From: Bacteroidota bacterium
GTDB lineage: Bacteria; Bacteroidota; Bacteroidia; Chitinophagales; BACL12
Direction of reading: 5' to 3'
Length of the DNA: 64,000 nt
Assembly (NCBI GenBank): GCA_016706255.1
Contig: JADJJZ010000001.1
Span: forward strand, 248,001 to 312,000
Position numbers and translations under genes: made by a program. The notes below the pieces were generated by a model, which saw nothing but the letters and a program-made list of their open reading frames with translations, did not search any database and had not been told where the DNA came from. Of the stretch, positions 35,847-46,569 are shown piece after piece (the stretch's first letter is position 1; every line of letters starts with the position of its first letter).

Positions 35847-36710
35847 ATGCATAATCAATCGATGTTGAAAGAAGGCAGCCTGAGTGGTAAAACCATTGTT
35901 GTTACAGGTGGTGGAACAGGTTTAGGTAAAAGTATGAGTAAATATTTTTTAGAACTTGGTGCTAACGTAGTAATTACCTCTCGCAAACTGGATGTAATTG
36001 AAAAAACTGCTGCTGAATTAAGTGCTGAAACAAAAGGGAATTGTTTTGCAGTTGCTTGTGATGTAAGAATTTATGAGCAGGTAGAAAATGTATTACAGGA
36101 ATCGATAAAAAAATTCGGCAGAGTTGATATTTTATTAAACAATGCTGCAGGAAATTTTATCTCGCCTACTGAACGATTGAGCCACCGCGCTTTTGATACG
36201 GTAGTAGACATCGTTTTAAAAGGCAGTTATAATTGCACCCTAGCATTTGGAAAATATTGGATTGAAAATAAAATACCTGCTGCTGTTTTAAATATTGTTA
36301 CCACTTACGCCTGGACAGGCAGCGGTTATGTAGTACCAAGTGCCTGTGGTAAAGCAGGTGTATTGGCACTTACAAGAAGTCTGGCTGTTGAATGGGGAAA
36401 ATACGGTATCCGATTAAATGCAATTGCACCGGGACCTTTCCCGACTGAAGGTGCATGGAGCAGATTAATGCCACCCGATATGAAAGATGATTTCGATATC
36501 GCCAAACGCAATGCAATTGGCCGGGTTGGCGAACATCAGGAATTAGCAAATCTCGCAGCCTACCTGATTTCCGATTACGCATCCTATATTACCGGTGAAG
36601 TAGTGGTAATTGATGGCGGCGAATGGATAAAAGGTGCCGGTGAATTTAATATGCTGGATAAAGTGCCAACCCAGCTTTGGGATATGATGGAGATGATGCG
36701 AAAAAAGTGA
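35847..36710 (+). CDS. SDR-family oxidoreductase, 2,4-dienoyl-CoA reductase-like
   Basis: 287 residues of the short-chain dehydrogenase family. NAD(P)-binding is shown by TGGGTGLGKSMSKYFLELGA (about residues 21-40) and LLNNAAGNF. The usual YxxxK site is replaced by SACGK in GYVVPSACGKAGVLALTRSL, and NNAAGNF is also the dienoyl-CoA reductase signature, so I assign it to that subgroup, which reduces polyunsaturated enoyl-CoA intermediates of fatty-acid breakdown. The C-terminus keeps APGPFPTEGAWSRLMP and ITGEVVVIDGGEWI. Start ATG 35847 (an alternative is ATG 35862). A TATTTTTA lies about 12 bases upstream. Confidence 0.88.
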   Translation: MHNQSMLKEGSLSGKTIVVTGGGTGLGKSMSKYFLELGANVVITSRKLDVIEKTAAELSAETKGNCFAVACDVRIYEQVENVLQESIKKFGRVDILLNNAAGNFISPTERLSHRAFDTVVDIVLKGSYNCTLAFGKYWIENKIPAAVLNIVTTYAWTGSGYVVPSACGKAGVLALTRSLAVEWGKYGIRLNAIAPGPFPTEGAWSRLMPPDMKDDFDIAKRNAIGRVGEHQELANLAAYLISDYASYITGEVVVIDGGEWIKGAGEFNMLDKVPTQLWDMMEMMRKK

Positions 36711-36720
36711 GCAATTAGCT

Positions 36721-36880
36721 AATTAGCAAATTAGCTGATTAGCTAATGGGAGTAATCGTGCAATTGAACATTTGAGCTCTGAAGCAACTTTTATTTTGAT
36801 TAGCTAATTAGCTGATTAGCTAATGGGAGTTATACTCGATTGAACATTTGAGCTCTGAAGCAACTTTTATTTTGTTTTAT
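36721..36880. repeat. 77-bp tandem repeat with GCTAAT motifs
   Basis: GCTGATTAGCTAATGGGAGT recurs at 36734 and 36811, each followed by a shared block GAACATTTGAGCTCTGAAGC and CAACTTTTATTTTG. Two copies. The GCTAAT theme continues through 37020 and into the array after the mobile element. Confidence 0.75.
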
Positions 36881-37020
36881 GATTAATTAATGCGCCCATT
36901 AGCTTGCAGCTAATGGGAGAAGAATGTCCATTTAACTACTTAGTTGATTTTACCGATAAATTTTGAATAATAAAACCAAACTTGTTGCTAGCTCAAAACC
37001 ACATTAGCTAATTTGCTAAT

Positions 37021-38213
<1,193 letters not shown>

Positions 38214-38215
38214 AT

Positions 38216-38508
38216 TTGCTAATCAGCTAATTTGCTAATTCATTCCACCCTCTGCCAATTGTGCTACAAATGACGTTCTCGCTCAAAAACCCCATTAGCT
38301 AATCTGCTAATCAGCTAATTTGCTAATTCATTCCCCCCTCTGCCAATTGAGCTACAAATGACGTTCTCGCTCAAAAACCCCATTAGCTAATCTGCTAATC
38401 AGCTAATTTGCTAATTCATTCCCCCCTCTGCCAATTGAGCTACAAATGACGTTCTCGCTCAAAAACTCCATTTGCTAATTTGCTAATCAGCTAATTTGCT
38501 AATTAACC
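38216..38508. repeat. 88-bp tandem repeat, about 3.3 copies
   Basis: TTTGCTAATT recurs at 38231, 38319, 38407 and 38495, exactly every 88 bases. Each unit carries CTCTGCCAATTG, GCTACAAATGACGTTCTCGC and several CTAATyTGCTAAT blocks. The last copy runs into the end of murB and covers its stop codon. Confidence 0.9.
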
Positions 38509-39514
38509 AAATTCACCTCCGGCACTATGGCAATTCCAAACTTATCCATCACACTTTGTTGAATGGTTTCAGCAAGTGCAATTATTTCCTGTCCTGTGGC
38601 ATTGCCGTAATTGACTAAAACGAGGGCCTGGTCTTTGTGTGCACCGGTGTTGCCAACACGTTTGCCTTTCCAGCCGCATTGTTCAATTAACCAACCTGCA
38701 GGAACTTTGGTCAGGTTGTTTTGGGTGGTAAATCCGGGCATTTCAGGATAAACTAATTTTAAGTCATTGTAATGTGTGTTGCTTATTTCAGGGTTTTTGA
38801 AGAAACTTCCTGCATTACCTAAAATTTTAGGATCCGGCAATTTGCTGCTGCGAATAGCAATCACGGCATTACTGATATCTTTAATGGTAGGCGCAACTAT
38901 TTGTTGTGCAGCTAACACATCCTTTATCGCACCATATTGCATTTTGATAACCGGATGTTTATTGAGTTTAAATGTAACAGCAGTAATAAAATATTTCCCT
39001 TTTAAATTGGTTTTAAATACACTGGTCCGATAACCGAATGCACACTCACCTTTTGAAAATATTTTGAGCTCACCGGTTAAAATATCAATAGCTTCAAGTG
39101 TTTCAAAAACATCAGTCAGTTCAACACCATAAGCACCAATGTTTTGAATTGGTGCTGCTCCAACTGTTCCGGGAATCAGGGAAAGGTTCTCAATTCCGCC
39201 CAAATTCAGATTTACACAAAACATGACCAATTCATGCCAAATCTCCCCTCCCGCTGCCTTAACCCAAACAAATTCGTCATCTTCATTAATGACTTGTTTG
39301 CCCTTGAGGTTATTTTTTATGACAATTCCATCGTAATCACCACCGAGTAAAATATTGCTGCCACCTCCGATGATGAAGTGTTTTGGGAAAATATTTTGGC
39401 ATCTATAGATAGCGCAATCTCATTGATGCTATTTATAGTGATAAATTCCTTCGCGTTTGCAGATATGCCAAAAGTGTTATACGAACTTAGGTTAATATTA
39501 TTACTTACTTCCAA
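38499..39514 (-). CDS. murB: UDP-N-acetylmuramate dehydrogenase, broken by a frameshift
   Basis: The FAD enzyme that reduces UDP-GlcNAc-enolpyruvate to UDP-MurNAc for peptidoglycan. Two frames make up one gene: 39514 to about 39388 encodes the N-terminus (NINLSSYNTFGISANAKEF). After a one-base slip at the GGG run 39385-39387 (CCC in the coding strand), a different frame gives HFIIGGGSNILLGGDYDG, WHELVMFCVNLNLGGIENL, SLIPGTVGAAPIQNIGAYGVE, CAFGYRTSVFK and the C-terminal AGWLIEQCGWKGKRVG. One extra base restores 338 residues, the usual length. The gene is essential, so a consensus error is far likelier than a true loss. Confidence 0.92.
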
Positions 39515-39629
39515 AACTGACTTGAATTTTACTTATTAAACTTTCCGCAATCCCTATTTAAGGAGATTTTGAGTAATTTTACAGTAAATGTAAGGTAATT
39601 ACAATAGTGTAAAAAATAAAATTTCTAAC

Positions 39630-41138
39630 ATGCAGGCATCTCGCAACCATTATATATTACTATCGATATTAACCTTTGCCTTGGTATTTACGACCCCTGT
39701 AAATGCACAAAATTACCGCTTGTTAAATGAAAATCGAGATCTAACGTTTGCCCGTCTCAAAACAACAGGGATGGATAGTATTTATTATTTCATTCAGGTT
39801 GATTCGTTTGAAGTTTCTGGCACTGACAGCATATTTTATTTCAACTATCAATTACAAAATTCCCCTGAACCTGAGTGCGACTTTATATATAATGATACCA
39901 TTTTACTTGGCAACCGGGTAGTGGTTACGTCAGATACCGACGGCACTTATATCTTTTTCAACCAACAAAATGACAGTATTTTCATTAAGTCTACCATTAA
40001 AAATGGTGATACCTGGAAGATGTATAAGTGGCCTGATGGCAGTTATGTAAAAGCTACAGTTGTTAATCATATTTATGGCGGAATTATCAATGGCTTATTT
40101 GACTCATTGTATCGTGTTAAATTAAATGTTTTTACAGCCGCCGGCGCTATGCTTACAACGGTATTCCCTAATGACACAAAAATTGATATTTCTGAAAATT
40201 ATGGACTCGTGGAAACTTTCAATTTAAATATTTTTCCATTACCGGGCGATTCACTTGCCAGGGTAACAAGGGGAATTACGAATCCGGATGTTGGCATTGT
40301 AGATGTTAATGCGCAACATGCATTTAATTTCAATACCGGATATGAATATCATTATAGAGAAGAAGTTGCACCGGACTTAATTTATGATGTTGACAAAAGA
40401 ATTAGTGCTTTTAAGTATTTTGTATTGGCAAAAACATTGTCCCCAACTAATGCTTCATATTCAATAGAGCGCATTCAATTTGATACCCTTTACACTGATG
40501 ACGGAATTCAACTAAATATCATTTGGGATACAATTAATCTTGTTTACAACTATACTGATTATGCATTTTTAGACACGCCTGAATTAAAAGTGTTCAATTC
40601 AACAAATGCCGGATATAGTGATTGGATGAAAGATGATACAATATTTGCCGGCATACCGCATAAATATGTTTATGATTGGTATCAATTTGATGAAGGAACA
40701 AGATGTTTGTCAAATCCGGAATTAATAAATATGCCTGAACAATTATATGGTGAAGGTTTAGGGGTTATGCATTATCTGGATTCAACCGACAATAGCAATT
40801 ATTATAAATTAGATATGCAATATTTTAAATTAGGCCTGAATGAATGGGGAAATCCTTATGATTTTAGTGTGCTTGACAATAGCATATTCGGGGCCAAAAC
40901 TTCTAATGAATTTAAAATATATCCTAACCCTACAAATAACTATATCAAATTACCTGAATATCTGGTTGATTTAAATAACTGTCAATTTTATATTTATAAT
41001 CTGGAGGGTAAAACAATTAAAAGTGGCGAAAGTGATTACCTAATTGATGTAAGTAGCTTAACAAATGGCGTTTATTTTATACAGGTAATTACAACAAATG
41101 GAACATGGAATTCTACTTTTGTGAAGCAAAATTATTGA
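39630..41138 (+). CDS. Secreted T9SS protein of unknown function
   Basis: 502 residues: signal peptide (ending FTTPVNAQ), a long beta-rich middle without a recognised domain (IYYFIQVDSFEVSGTDSIFYFNYQ, HYREEVAPDLIYDVDKR, WYQFDEGTRCLSNPE), and a T9SS type A sorting domain from about 425 (KIYPNPTNNYIKLPEYL...GVYFIQVITTNGTWNSTFVKQNY). Probably secreted to the surface by the type IX system. It is divergent from murB and overlaps the next gene tail to tail by 7 bases. Confidence 0.82.
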   Translation: MQASRNHYILLSILTFALVFTTPVNAQNYRLLNENRDLTFARLKTTGMDSIYYFIQVDSFEVSGTDSIFYFNYQLQNSPEPECDFIYNDTILLGNRVVVTSDTDGTYIFFNQQNDSIFIKSTIKNGDTWKMYKWPDGSYVKATVVNHIYGGIINGLFDSLYRVKLNVFTAAGAMLTTVFPNDTKIDISENYGLVETFNLNIFPLPGDSLARVTRGITNPDVGIVDVNAQHAFNFNTGYEYHYREEVAPDLIYDVDKRISAFKYFVLAKTLSPTNASYSIERIQFDTLYTDDGIQLNIIWDTINLVYNYTDYAFLDTPELKVFNSTNAGYSDWMKDDTIFAGIPHKYVYDWYQFDEGTRCLSNPELINMPEQLYGEGLGVMHYLDSTDNSNYYKLDMQYFKLGLNEWGNPYDFSVLDNSIFGAKTSNEFKIYPNPTNNYIKLPEYLVDLNNCQFYIYNLEGKTIKSGESDYLIDVSSLTNGVYFIQVITTNGTWNSTFVKQNY

Positions 41139-42580
41139 GCAACATTATTGATTTGATATAAAAGCCATTCTTCATTTTCATATACTATTTTCAAATTATT
41201 ATTACTGTTGACAGTGCCTGTATCTAAATAAGTTGGGTAATTAGGATACGAATTTAAAAGCAGGTAGTTAACCTTGTTTTCCTTTATATTTTGCCACAAC
41301 TTATTTCTGTTTATTACGTCAGGATAAACAATTGATTTTCTACCTGTAACTAAGCAAACTGCCCTAGGCTTGGACGCCATTATGACAACATTTTCACCGG
41401 TAGATTCTTTTATAAATTGCAATACACTATTACTTTCCTTACCGGTTAAACCATATTCATCTCCCTTAAAACTTTTATTTGTATAAAATGATACGAAGGA
41501 TGAAAGAGCTAACAAAATATAAAAACCGGTAATAGCATTTTTAAGCCTTTCCGATTTAAAGATTGAAAACCCATAAACAATATAATACAAGTATAAAGGC
41601 AATAACGGAAGAAAAAACCTTAACCCCTGGTAGGAGGGCCAAAGTAATATTATAATCAAATTTCCTAAAAATAAAAATTCGGTGATGCCAATTTTTTTAA
41701 AAGTTTTTTTCAGGAAACCGATTAAAAAAAATGCCATTCCAATATAAAATGCAAGTGAATTTGTAAATATATTATGATAAGAGCCTATGAAAAAATCGCT
41801 AAATGAATTAAAGTACAATTGCACCGCATAACCAATCATTGATAGTACCTCATCAAAAGTTAATTCAGCATAAATATTTAAAACAATTCCAAAGTAGGAT
41901 TCTCCCTGAACAAACAACTTCGACTGTATCCATGTGAACAATAAAAACAACGGTATCGTTATTAAAATGCGCAACCACTTTTGTGATCTTGTGAAAGCAG
42001 CAGTAAATAAAACTGCAGGTAACAAAACTATACCAATAGTTCTTATTGCATAAGTGAAATAAATCAAAAAGGCCAATATTACAAAGTGCACCCATTTGGT
42101 TGATTTCATGGCTTTCTCATACATAACTAATGCAGCCAGAGTGAACGTTGCACCCGGTATATCGGATAATATACTATCTCTTAATTGCCAGATAAATGGT
42201 GCGAATCCAAGCAATGCTATTATCCCAACAACATACCTCCCATCCACCTTATCTTTCAACCAAACATAAACAAGCCACAAAAAAATCAGGAAGAATAATA
42301 AGATGTAAATTTTATAGGCTAAAAAATTTAATCCGAAAAATGGTTGAACGATTGCTAATAACAACGGAAACCCCGGCGGATAACTTTGTGGGGCATAAGT
42401 TGGTGCCAAGTCGTTGTAAATGAAGCCTGTTTCTGCGTAAGGTTTACCGGTCGCAATATTTTCTGCATGCATTAAATACATGGCAAAGTCATCACCCCAG
42501 GCATGGGAGCTGTTCATGGTGATTAAACTAAAAATTGCAACTACAAAAAGCAGCAACAAAACCACACGGTTGAGATTCAT
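41132..42580 (-). CDS. Multi-pass membrane glycosyltransferase-like protein (GT-C fold)
   Basis: 482 residues with about ten hydrophobic segments and a short periplasmic tail. After the first membrane helix lies a loop with adjacent acidic residues, SHAWGDDFAMYLMHAENI, and then PTYAPQSYPPGFPLLLAIV. This layout is typical of ArnT/PMT-type GT-C glycosyltransferases, which move sugars from polyprenyl-phosphate carriers onto lipids or proteins at the outer face of the inner membrane. The exact substrate is unknown. A -7 box (TATTTTTG) precedes it by 21 bases. Confidence 0.75.
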   Translation of the reverse strand: MNLNRVVLLLLFVVAIFSLITMNSSHAWGDDFAMYLMHAENIATGKPYAETGFIYNDLAPTYAPQSYPPGFPLLLAIVQPFFGLNFLAYKIYILLFFLIFLWLVYVWLKDKVDGRYVVGIIALLGFAPFIWQLRDSILSDIPGATFTLAALVMYEKAMKSTKWVHFVILAFLIYFTYAIRTIGIVLLPAVLFTAAFTRSQKWLRILITIPLFLLFTWIQSKLFVQGESYFGIVLNIYAELTFDEVLSMIGYAVQLYFNSFSDFFIGSYHNIFTNSLAFYIGMAFFLIGFLKKTFKKIGITEFLFLGNLIIILLWPSYQGLRFFLPLLPLYLYYIVYGFSIFKSERLKNAITGFYILLALSSFVSFYTNKSFKGDEYGLTGKESNSVLQFIKESTGENVVIMASKPRAVCLVTGRKSIVYPDVINRNKLWQNIKENKVNYLLLNSYPNYPTYLDTGTVNSNNNLKIVYENEEWLLYQINNVAQ

Positions 42581-42601
42581 GCTTGTTGATTAGAATTCAA
42601 A

Positions 42602-42609
42602 CAAAAATA
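42602..42609 (-). promoter_or_regulatory. -7 box (TATTTTTG)
   Basis: The reverse complement reads TATTTTTG, 21 bases before the GT-C gene start. Confidence 0.5.
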
Positions 42610-42628
42610 ACAAAGAATCTCAAAAAAA

Positions 42629-42665
42629 ATGGACAGAAGGGGTATTAATAACCCCTTCTATCCAT
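42629..42665 (-). terminator. Terminator after Kelch-repeat gene
   Basis: AGAAGGGGT and ACCCCTTCT flank a short ATTAATA loop. On the minus strand the stem is followed by a run of eight Ts. Confidence 0.85.
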
Positions 42666-42673
42666 ACATATAA

Positions 42674-44164
42674 TTATTCTGTTACAATTAACGGGGTAGT
42701 AACAATACCACTATTACCTTTTATATTGATTAAATAATAGCCCGGTAATAACCCCAAATTTGAAAATTTTAAAGTTTGAACCGATGTGCCATTTACATCA
42801 ATTTCAGTTACAAAAATTATTTTTCCACCAATATCAGTGATAGTTAAATTATAGGTGTCGGGAATAGCAGACTGCAATGACAAAGTAAAGGCCCCTCTTG
42901 TAGGATTAGGAAAACAACTTAACTGACAGGCAGTGATTTCAATTTGTTCAACACCAACGGTATAGCCCGGTTTTAGCAAATAGGTAATATTAGTTGCATT
43001 AAAATAATCAGAAGGTGTTGTGCTAATGCCCATTAATAACAATTTATCAGACATTGGAACATATGCCATGGCAGGGAATAAATACTGAGTAGCAGGTAAT
43101 ACGAAATTATCTTCCGGAATGTAAACCATTTCTGTATTTATATTAATTGCAATTAATGCCAATGCTGTCGGGTCTGTTGAAGCTTTAGTTCCAACAATAT
43201 AAATAAAATTACCGTCATCATTTATCGATAACATATTATAGATTCCACCACTTATGGGTTCCATTTCCGGATAGGCAAAACTGAATTTTTTTTCAAACAA
43301 TTTTGTTTCCGGGTCGAAATACAATATTGCACATTCTAATGAGGGTTCAGATTTGTATGCCAATAAAGCATATTTACCATTTACCAATTTAGCATCTTCA
43401 ATGGCAATATTATTTCCATAAACGGTCCAACCGGGTTCAGCAGGAATTAATTCAGAATTCATCACGGTAAAAGAATTAGTTATAGGATCAAAATACTCTG
43501 TTGTGGTAATTAAACCACCACCATAAGCAGGCCATCCTCCGGCAACAACAGCACCTCCATCATTTGTAGGTAAAATTAAAGCCTGCGCACGCGGAACATT
43601 TAAATTACCGGCTGTAACATAAACATTACCGGTGATATCATATAACTCAGTAGCTGCGGCAGCATAGTCATTGTACCAACCGCCTATAATTAAAACCCGA
43701 CCATCGTTCAATTGCGCCGCAGCGGGTTGCATACGCGAATAATTCATGGTGCCTGCAGTAGTAAAAAGGTCAGTTTGAGGATTAAATATTTCATTTTCAG
43801 CATAAGCAGGAATACCCCAATCATAACCACCACCAACTAATAAATACCTTCCATCATTAAGCTTTGCAATTGCAGAAGCATCACGAGGTGTACTCATTCC
43901 AACTTCAGCAAAGGTGTTAGTTTCAGGATCATATAAATCAGTGTAATAACCCGAAACAAATCCATATTCTCTACCACCAAAAATTGCAATGCGACCATCA
44001 TCCAATGTTGCAGTTAGCGGAACAATTCTGGTTCTGTTCATCAACGGCCCTGTTTCAACTAAGGCTCCACCTGTTTGTCCATAAATTTGTGGTATCAAAC
44101 AAAATAACATCACAAAAAAAACACCTTTGCGTGTAATTCCTAATTCATTAAAATCTGTTTTCAT
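42674..44164 (-). CDS. Secreted Kelch-repeat protein with T9SS sorting domain
   Basis: 496 residues from ATG 44164, giving a signal peptide (KGVFFVMLFCLIPQIYGQ). The upstream in-frame ATG at 44194 would add ten residues. Residues about 25-400 contain Kelch-type blades marked by DDGRIAIFGGREYG, NDGRYLLVGGGYDWG, NDGRVLIIGGWYNDY and NDGGAVVAGGWPAYG at about 50-residue spacing, predicting a beta-propeller. The C-terminus is a T9SS type A sorting domain (CFPNPTRGAFTLSL...GYYLINIKGNSGIVTTPLIVTE). Probably a surface-bound or secreted binding protein. The ligand is unknown. Confidence 0.87.
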   Translation of the reverse strand: MKTDFNELGITRKGVFFVMLFCLIPQIYGQTGGALVETGPLMNRTRIVPLTATLDDGRIAIFGGREYGFVSGYYTDLYDPETNTFAEVGMSTPRDASAIAKLNDGRYLLVGGGYDWGIPAYAENEIFNPQTDLFTTAGTMNYSRMQPAAAQLNDGRVLIIGGWYNDYAAAATELYDITGNVYVTAGNLNVPRAQALILPTNDGGAVVAGGWPAYGGGLITTTEYFDPITNSFTVMNSELIPAEPGWTVYGNNIAIEDAKLVNGKYALLAYKSEPSLECAILYFDPETKLFEKKFSFAYPEMEPISGGIYNMLSINDDGNFIYIVGTKASTDPTALALIAININTEMVYIPEDNFVLPATQYLFPAMAYVPMSDKLLLMGISTTPSDYFNATNITYLLKPGYTVGVEQIEITACQLSCFPNPTRGAFTLSLQSAIPDTYNLTITDIGGKIIFVTEIDVNGTSVQTLKFSNLGLLPGYYLINIKGNSGIVTTPLIVTE

Positions 44165-44314
44165 AATAAAGAATTTATATTTCAAAAATAGCATACACTA
44201 TTATCCGGGAATGGGACCGTTATCACTATTAAAAGAGATATAAATCAGGGTAGTAATTAGGTACTTACAACATGTATTTAATTACAATAAAAGGCATTCT
44301 AAAAAGTAAAGCAG

Positions 44315-45793
44315 TTATTTCCCTTTCACACGGTTTAACCCGGCTTTAGCAAGCCCATCAAGGGATGTTTGGTATTCTTTGTTGTCCATGTCGAGACAAA
44401 TCTGATAATATTTTGCAGCGTTTTTATAATCCTTTTCAGTTTCATAAATAGTGCCTAAATAAAATGCAGAACCTGCAGCGTAGTAATAAGGTAAATCTGT
44501 TCCGAATTTTATGGTTGCGAGATAAAATCCTTTTGCTTTATCAGGCAAACCGGCCATGTCATAAATTCTCCCGGCACGATAAGTGAATTCTGCTTTATCC
44601 TTATCACTGGAAAAACTATCTGCGCTTTTGCCTTCGAGTTGTTTTAACGCATCTTTATAATATCCCCCATCAAATAGTAAACGCGATTTTAATAAGGTAA
44701 CGTTCGGTATGGTTTTATTTTCGGCTTCATACAAGGCTTGTTTATCATCATCAATTAAATCATCGCCGCGTGATTTAACGTAATACATGTATTCCCAATA
44801 TTTATCCTTATTTCCATTAATCAAAGCCATCCAGGCCATTTTCTGATAAGCTTCTTTAATATAATTTTTACCCTTATAACTATTGATAAATTTTTCGAAA
44901 TGTGCACTTGCGCCGGTATCAAGTTTTCTTGCTTTCGCCAAACCGGTCATAAATTCAAGATATTGATAATTCATGTATTCTACTCCCGTTGGCCTGCCGT
45001 TTAACACTTCCAGTGCCAGGTCATTTCTGCCTGTGCGCATTGCCACACTTGCTTTGCAAAATACGTTGATGAGATTAGTTTTGGTGTCGAGGTCTTTTAC
45101 AATATTCCAAGCAGTAGTTGCATCTCTCCCCAGATAAAGTGCTATAAATGCATAGTAGAGATATACTTCCTGCTTAAAAATAAATGTATTGGTTTTACTA
45201 TATTCAATAATCGATTTTAATTCTTTTAATCCCTGGTCAATTGAACCATCCATGCCCAACATATTTACGCCCCATTTATATTGGTCGGGAATGGCGCCAA
45301 CAATTGCATGCAACATGCCCAAACTCTTTTTATTGGCAATAAAATCAGGGAATTTTTTACTGTTTTCTTCCAATAATAAATATGCCTTACGCACATCTGT
45401 AAATGCAGATAAATATTCTTCAAACTTCAATTTGGAAAACGCCCATTGAATTAATACTTCGGCCTGACAATAGAGGTAATAAGGCGAGTTAACATCACCG
45501 TTATCCAATTTATCTAAACGTATAGCCTTGTTGGGTTCCAGCTTATCGAATTCCGCTTCGTTTTCGTTGATATAGGTGGTTAAAAAATCAATGTAATTTT
45601 CAACGTAATACGGAATGAGGTTTTTCGGATTTTCCTTTTTTTCTAATTCAAGTAATTGTTTGCCTTTCGCAAAACGAAGTTCCTGAATATTGGTATAGGC
45701 ATCGATACAGCGCTGATTAAAATCATACTGTTGCGCTTTACCGGTAAATGGTAACAAAAATGCCATGAAGAATATAAAAAAATATTGCTTCAT
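44315..45793 (-). CDS. Exported tetratricopeptide-repeat protein
   Basis: 492 residues with an N-terminal signal peptide (MAFLLPFTGKAQ). The rest is alpha-helical and Tyr/Leu/Lys-rich with TPR-like pairs, clearest at the end (AEFTYRAGRIYDMAGLPDKA, FYLGTIYETEKDYKNAAKYY). It is found widely in this phylum as an uncharacterised 'tetratricopeptide repeat protein'. It probably scaffolds a periplasmic complex. It starts 29 bases after the zinc-ribbon gene on the same strand, so nif3-like, zinc ribbon and this gene may form one operon. Confidence 0.8.
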   Translation of the reverse strand: MKQYFFIFFMAFLLPFTGKAQQYDFNQRCIDAYTNIQELRFAKGKQLLELEKKENPKNLIPYYVENYIDFLTTYINENEAEFDKLEPNKAIRLDKLDNGDVNSPYYLYCQAEVLIQWAFSKLKFEEYLSAFTDVRKAYLLLEENSKKFPDFIANKKSLGMLHAIVGAIPDQYKWGVNMLGMDGSIDQGLKELKSIIEYSKTNTFIFKQEVYLYYAFIALYLGRDATTAWNIVKDLDTKTNLINVFCKASVAMRTGRNDLALEVLNGRPTGVEYMNYQYLEFMTGLAKARKLDTGASAHFEKFINSYKGKNYIKEAYQKMAWMALINGNKDKYWEYMYYVKSRGDDLIDDDKQALYEAENKTIPNVTLLKSRLLFDGGYYKDALKQLEGKSADSFSSDKDKAEFTYRAGRIYDMAGLPDKAKGFYLATIKFGTDLPYYYAAGSAFYLGTIYETEKDYKNAAKYYQICLDMDNKEYQTSLDGLAKAGLNRVKGK

Positions 45794-45822
45794 GGCATTT
45801 GAAAATTATGTTTAAAATTAAA

Positions 45823-46566
45823 TTATGAATCCATTGCAGTTTCATCCACGAGGATGCGGCCGCAGTGTTCGCAAATAATAATTTTTTTAGCTTGTTTTAT
45901 TTCCGCCTGACGCTGAGGTGGAACTACTGCGTAACAACCGCCACATGAGTTACGTGAAACGGCAACTACAGCTAAACCGTTGCGGTATGATGAACGGATA
46001 CGATAATAAGCACCCATTAAACGTTCTTCAATTTCCTTTTCAGCTTTTTCTGCTTTTTTAGCAAAATCAGCTTCTTCTTTTTCCGTTTCTTCGATGATGC
46101 GTTCTAATTCTTCTTTTTTCTTTTTCAGGTCTTTTTTCTTGTTTTCAAAAACCTCTTTTGCATCTTCAATTGCTTTTGCTTTTGCATCTTTCAAAAAGCC
46201 GGCTTCTTTGATTTTTTTCTCACACAATTCGATATCCAGTTTATTCAACTCGATTTCTTTTGTTAAAGCATCAAATTCACGACTGTTTTTAACTGCATTT
46301 TGCTGCGTCTCATATTTTTTAATCTGAGTTTTAGCATTTGCAATAGTGGTTTTACGGCCTGAAATGTCGCTTTCAATCTCTTTCAACTCCGATTCGAGTT
46401 TGTGCATCCGCGTTTCAAGACCAACAATTTCATCTTCTAAATCGCTCACCTCCATAGGAAGTTCGCCCTTTAAAATGGTAATGTCGTCGATTTTGGAATG
46501 TATCTTCTGCAATTTCCAAAGCGCCTGTAAGCTTTCTTTTATTGATAATTCCTTCACTGCTGCCAT
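45823..46566 (-). CDS. Coiled-coil zinc-ribbon protein
   Basis: 247 residues. About 170 N-terminal residues form a long charged coiled coil (EDEIVGLETRMHKLESELKEI, KDLKKKKEELERIIEETEKE). The C-terminal zinc ribbon has NSCGGCYAVVPPQRQAEI and IICEHCGRILVDE, four cysteines in two CxxC pairs. This is the 'C4-type zinc ribbon domain' family, commonly next to nif3-like genes, as here (3-base gap). Its function is not established; nucleic-acid binding is inferred from the zinc ribbon. A -7 box (46617-46624) inside the end of the upstream gene suggests additional transcription. Confidence 0.87.
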   Translation of the reverse strand: MAAVKELSIKESLQALWKLQKIHSKIDDITILKGELPMEVSDLEDEIVGLETRMHKLESELKEIESDISGRKTTIANAKTQIKKYETQQNAVKNSREFDALTKEIELNKLDIELCEKKIKEAGFLKDAKAKAIEDAKEVFENKKKDLKKKKEELERIIEETEKEEADFAKKAEKAEKEIEERLMGAYYRIRSSYRNGLAVVAVSRNSCGGCYAVVPPQRQAEIKQAKKIIICEHCGRILVDETAMDS

Positions 46567-46569
46567 AAT

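Noticed and set aside
38216..38508. Possible CRISPR array (regular 88-bp period)
   Set aside because: The whole 88-bp unit is repeated with no unique spacers, and no cas genes are present.
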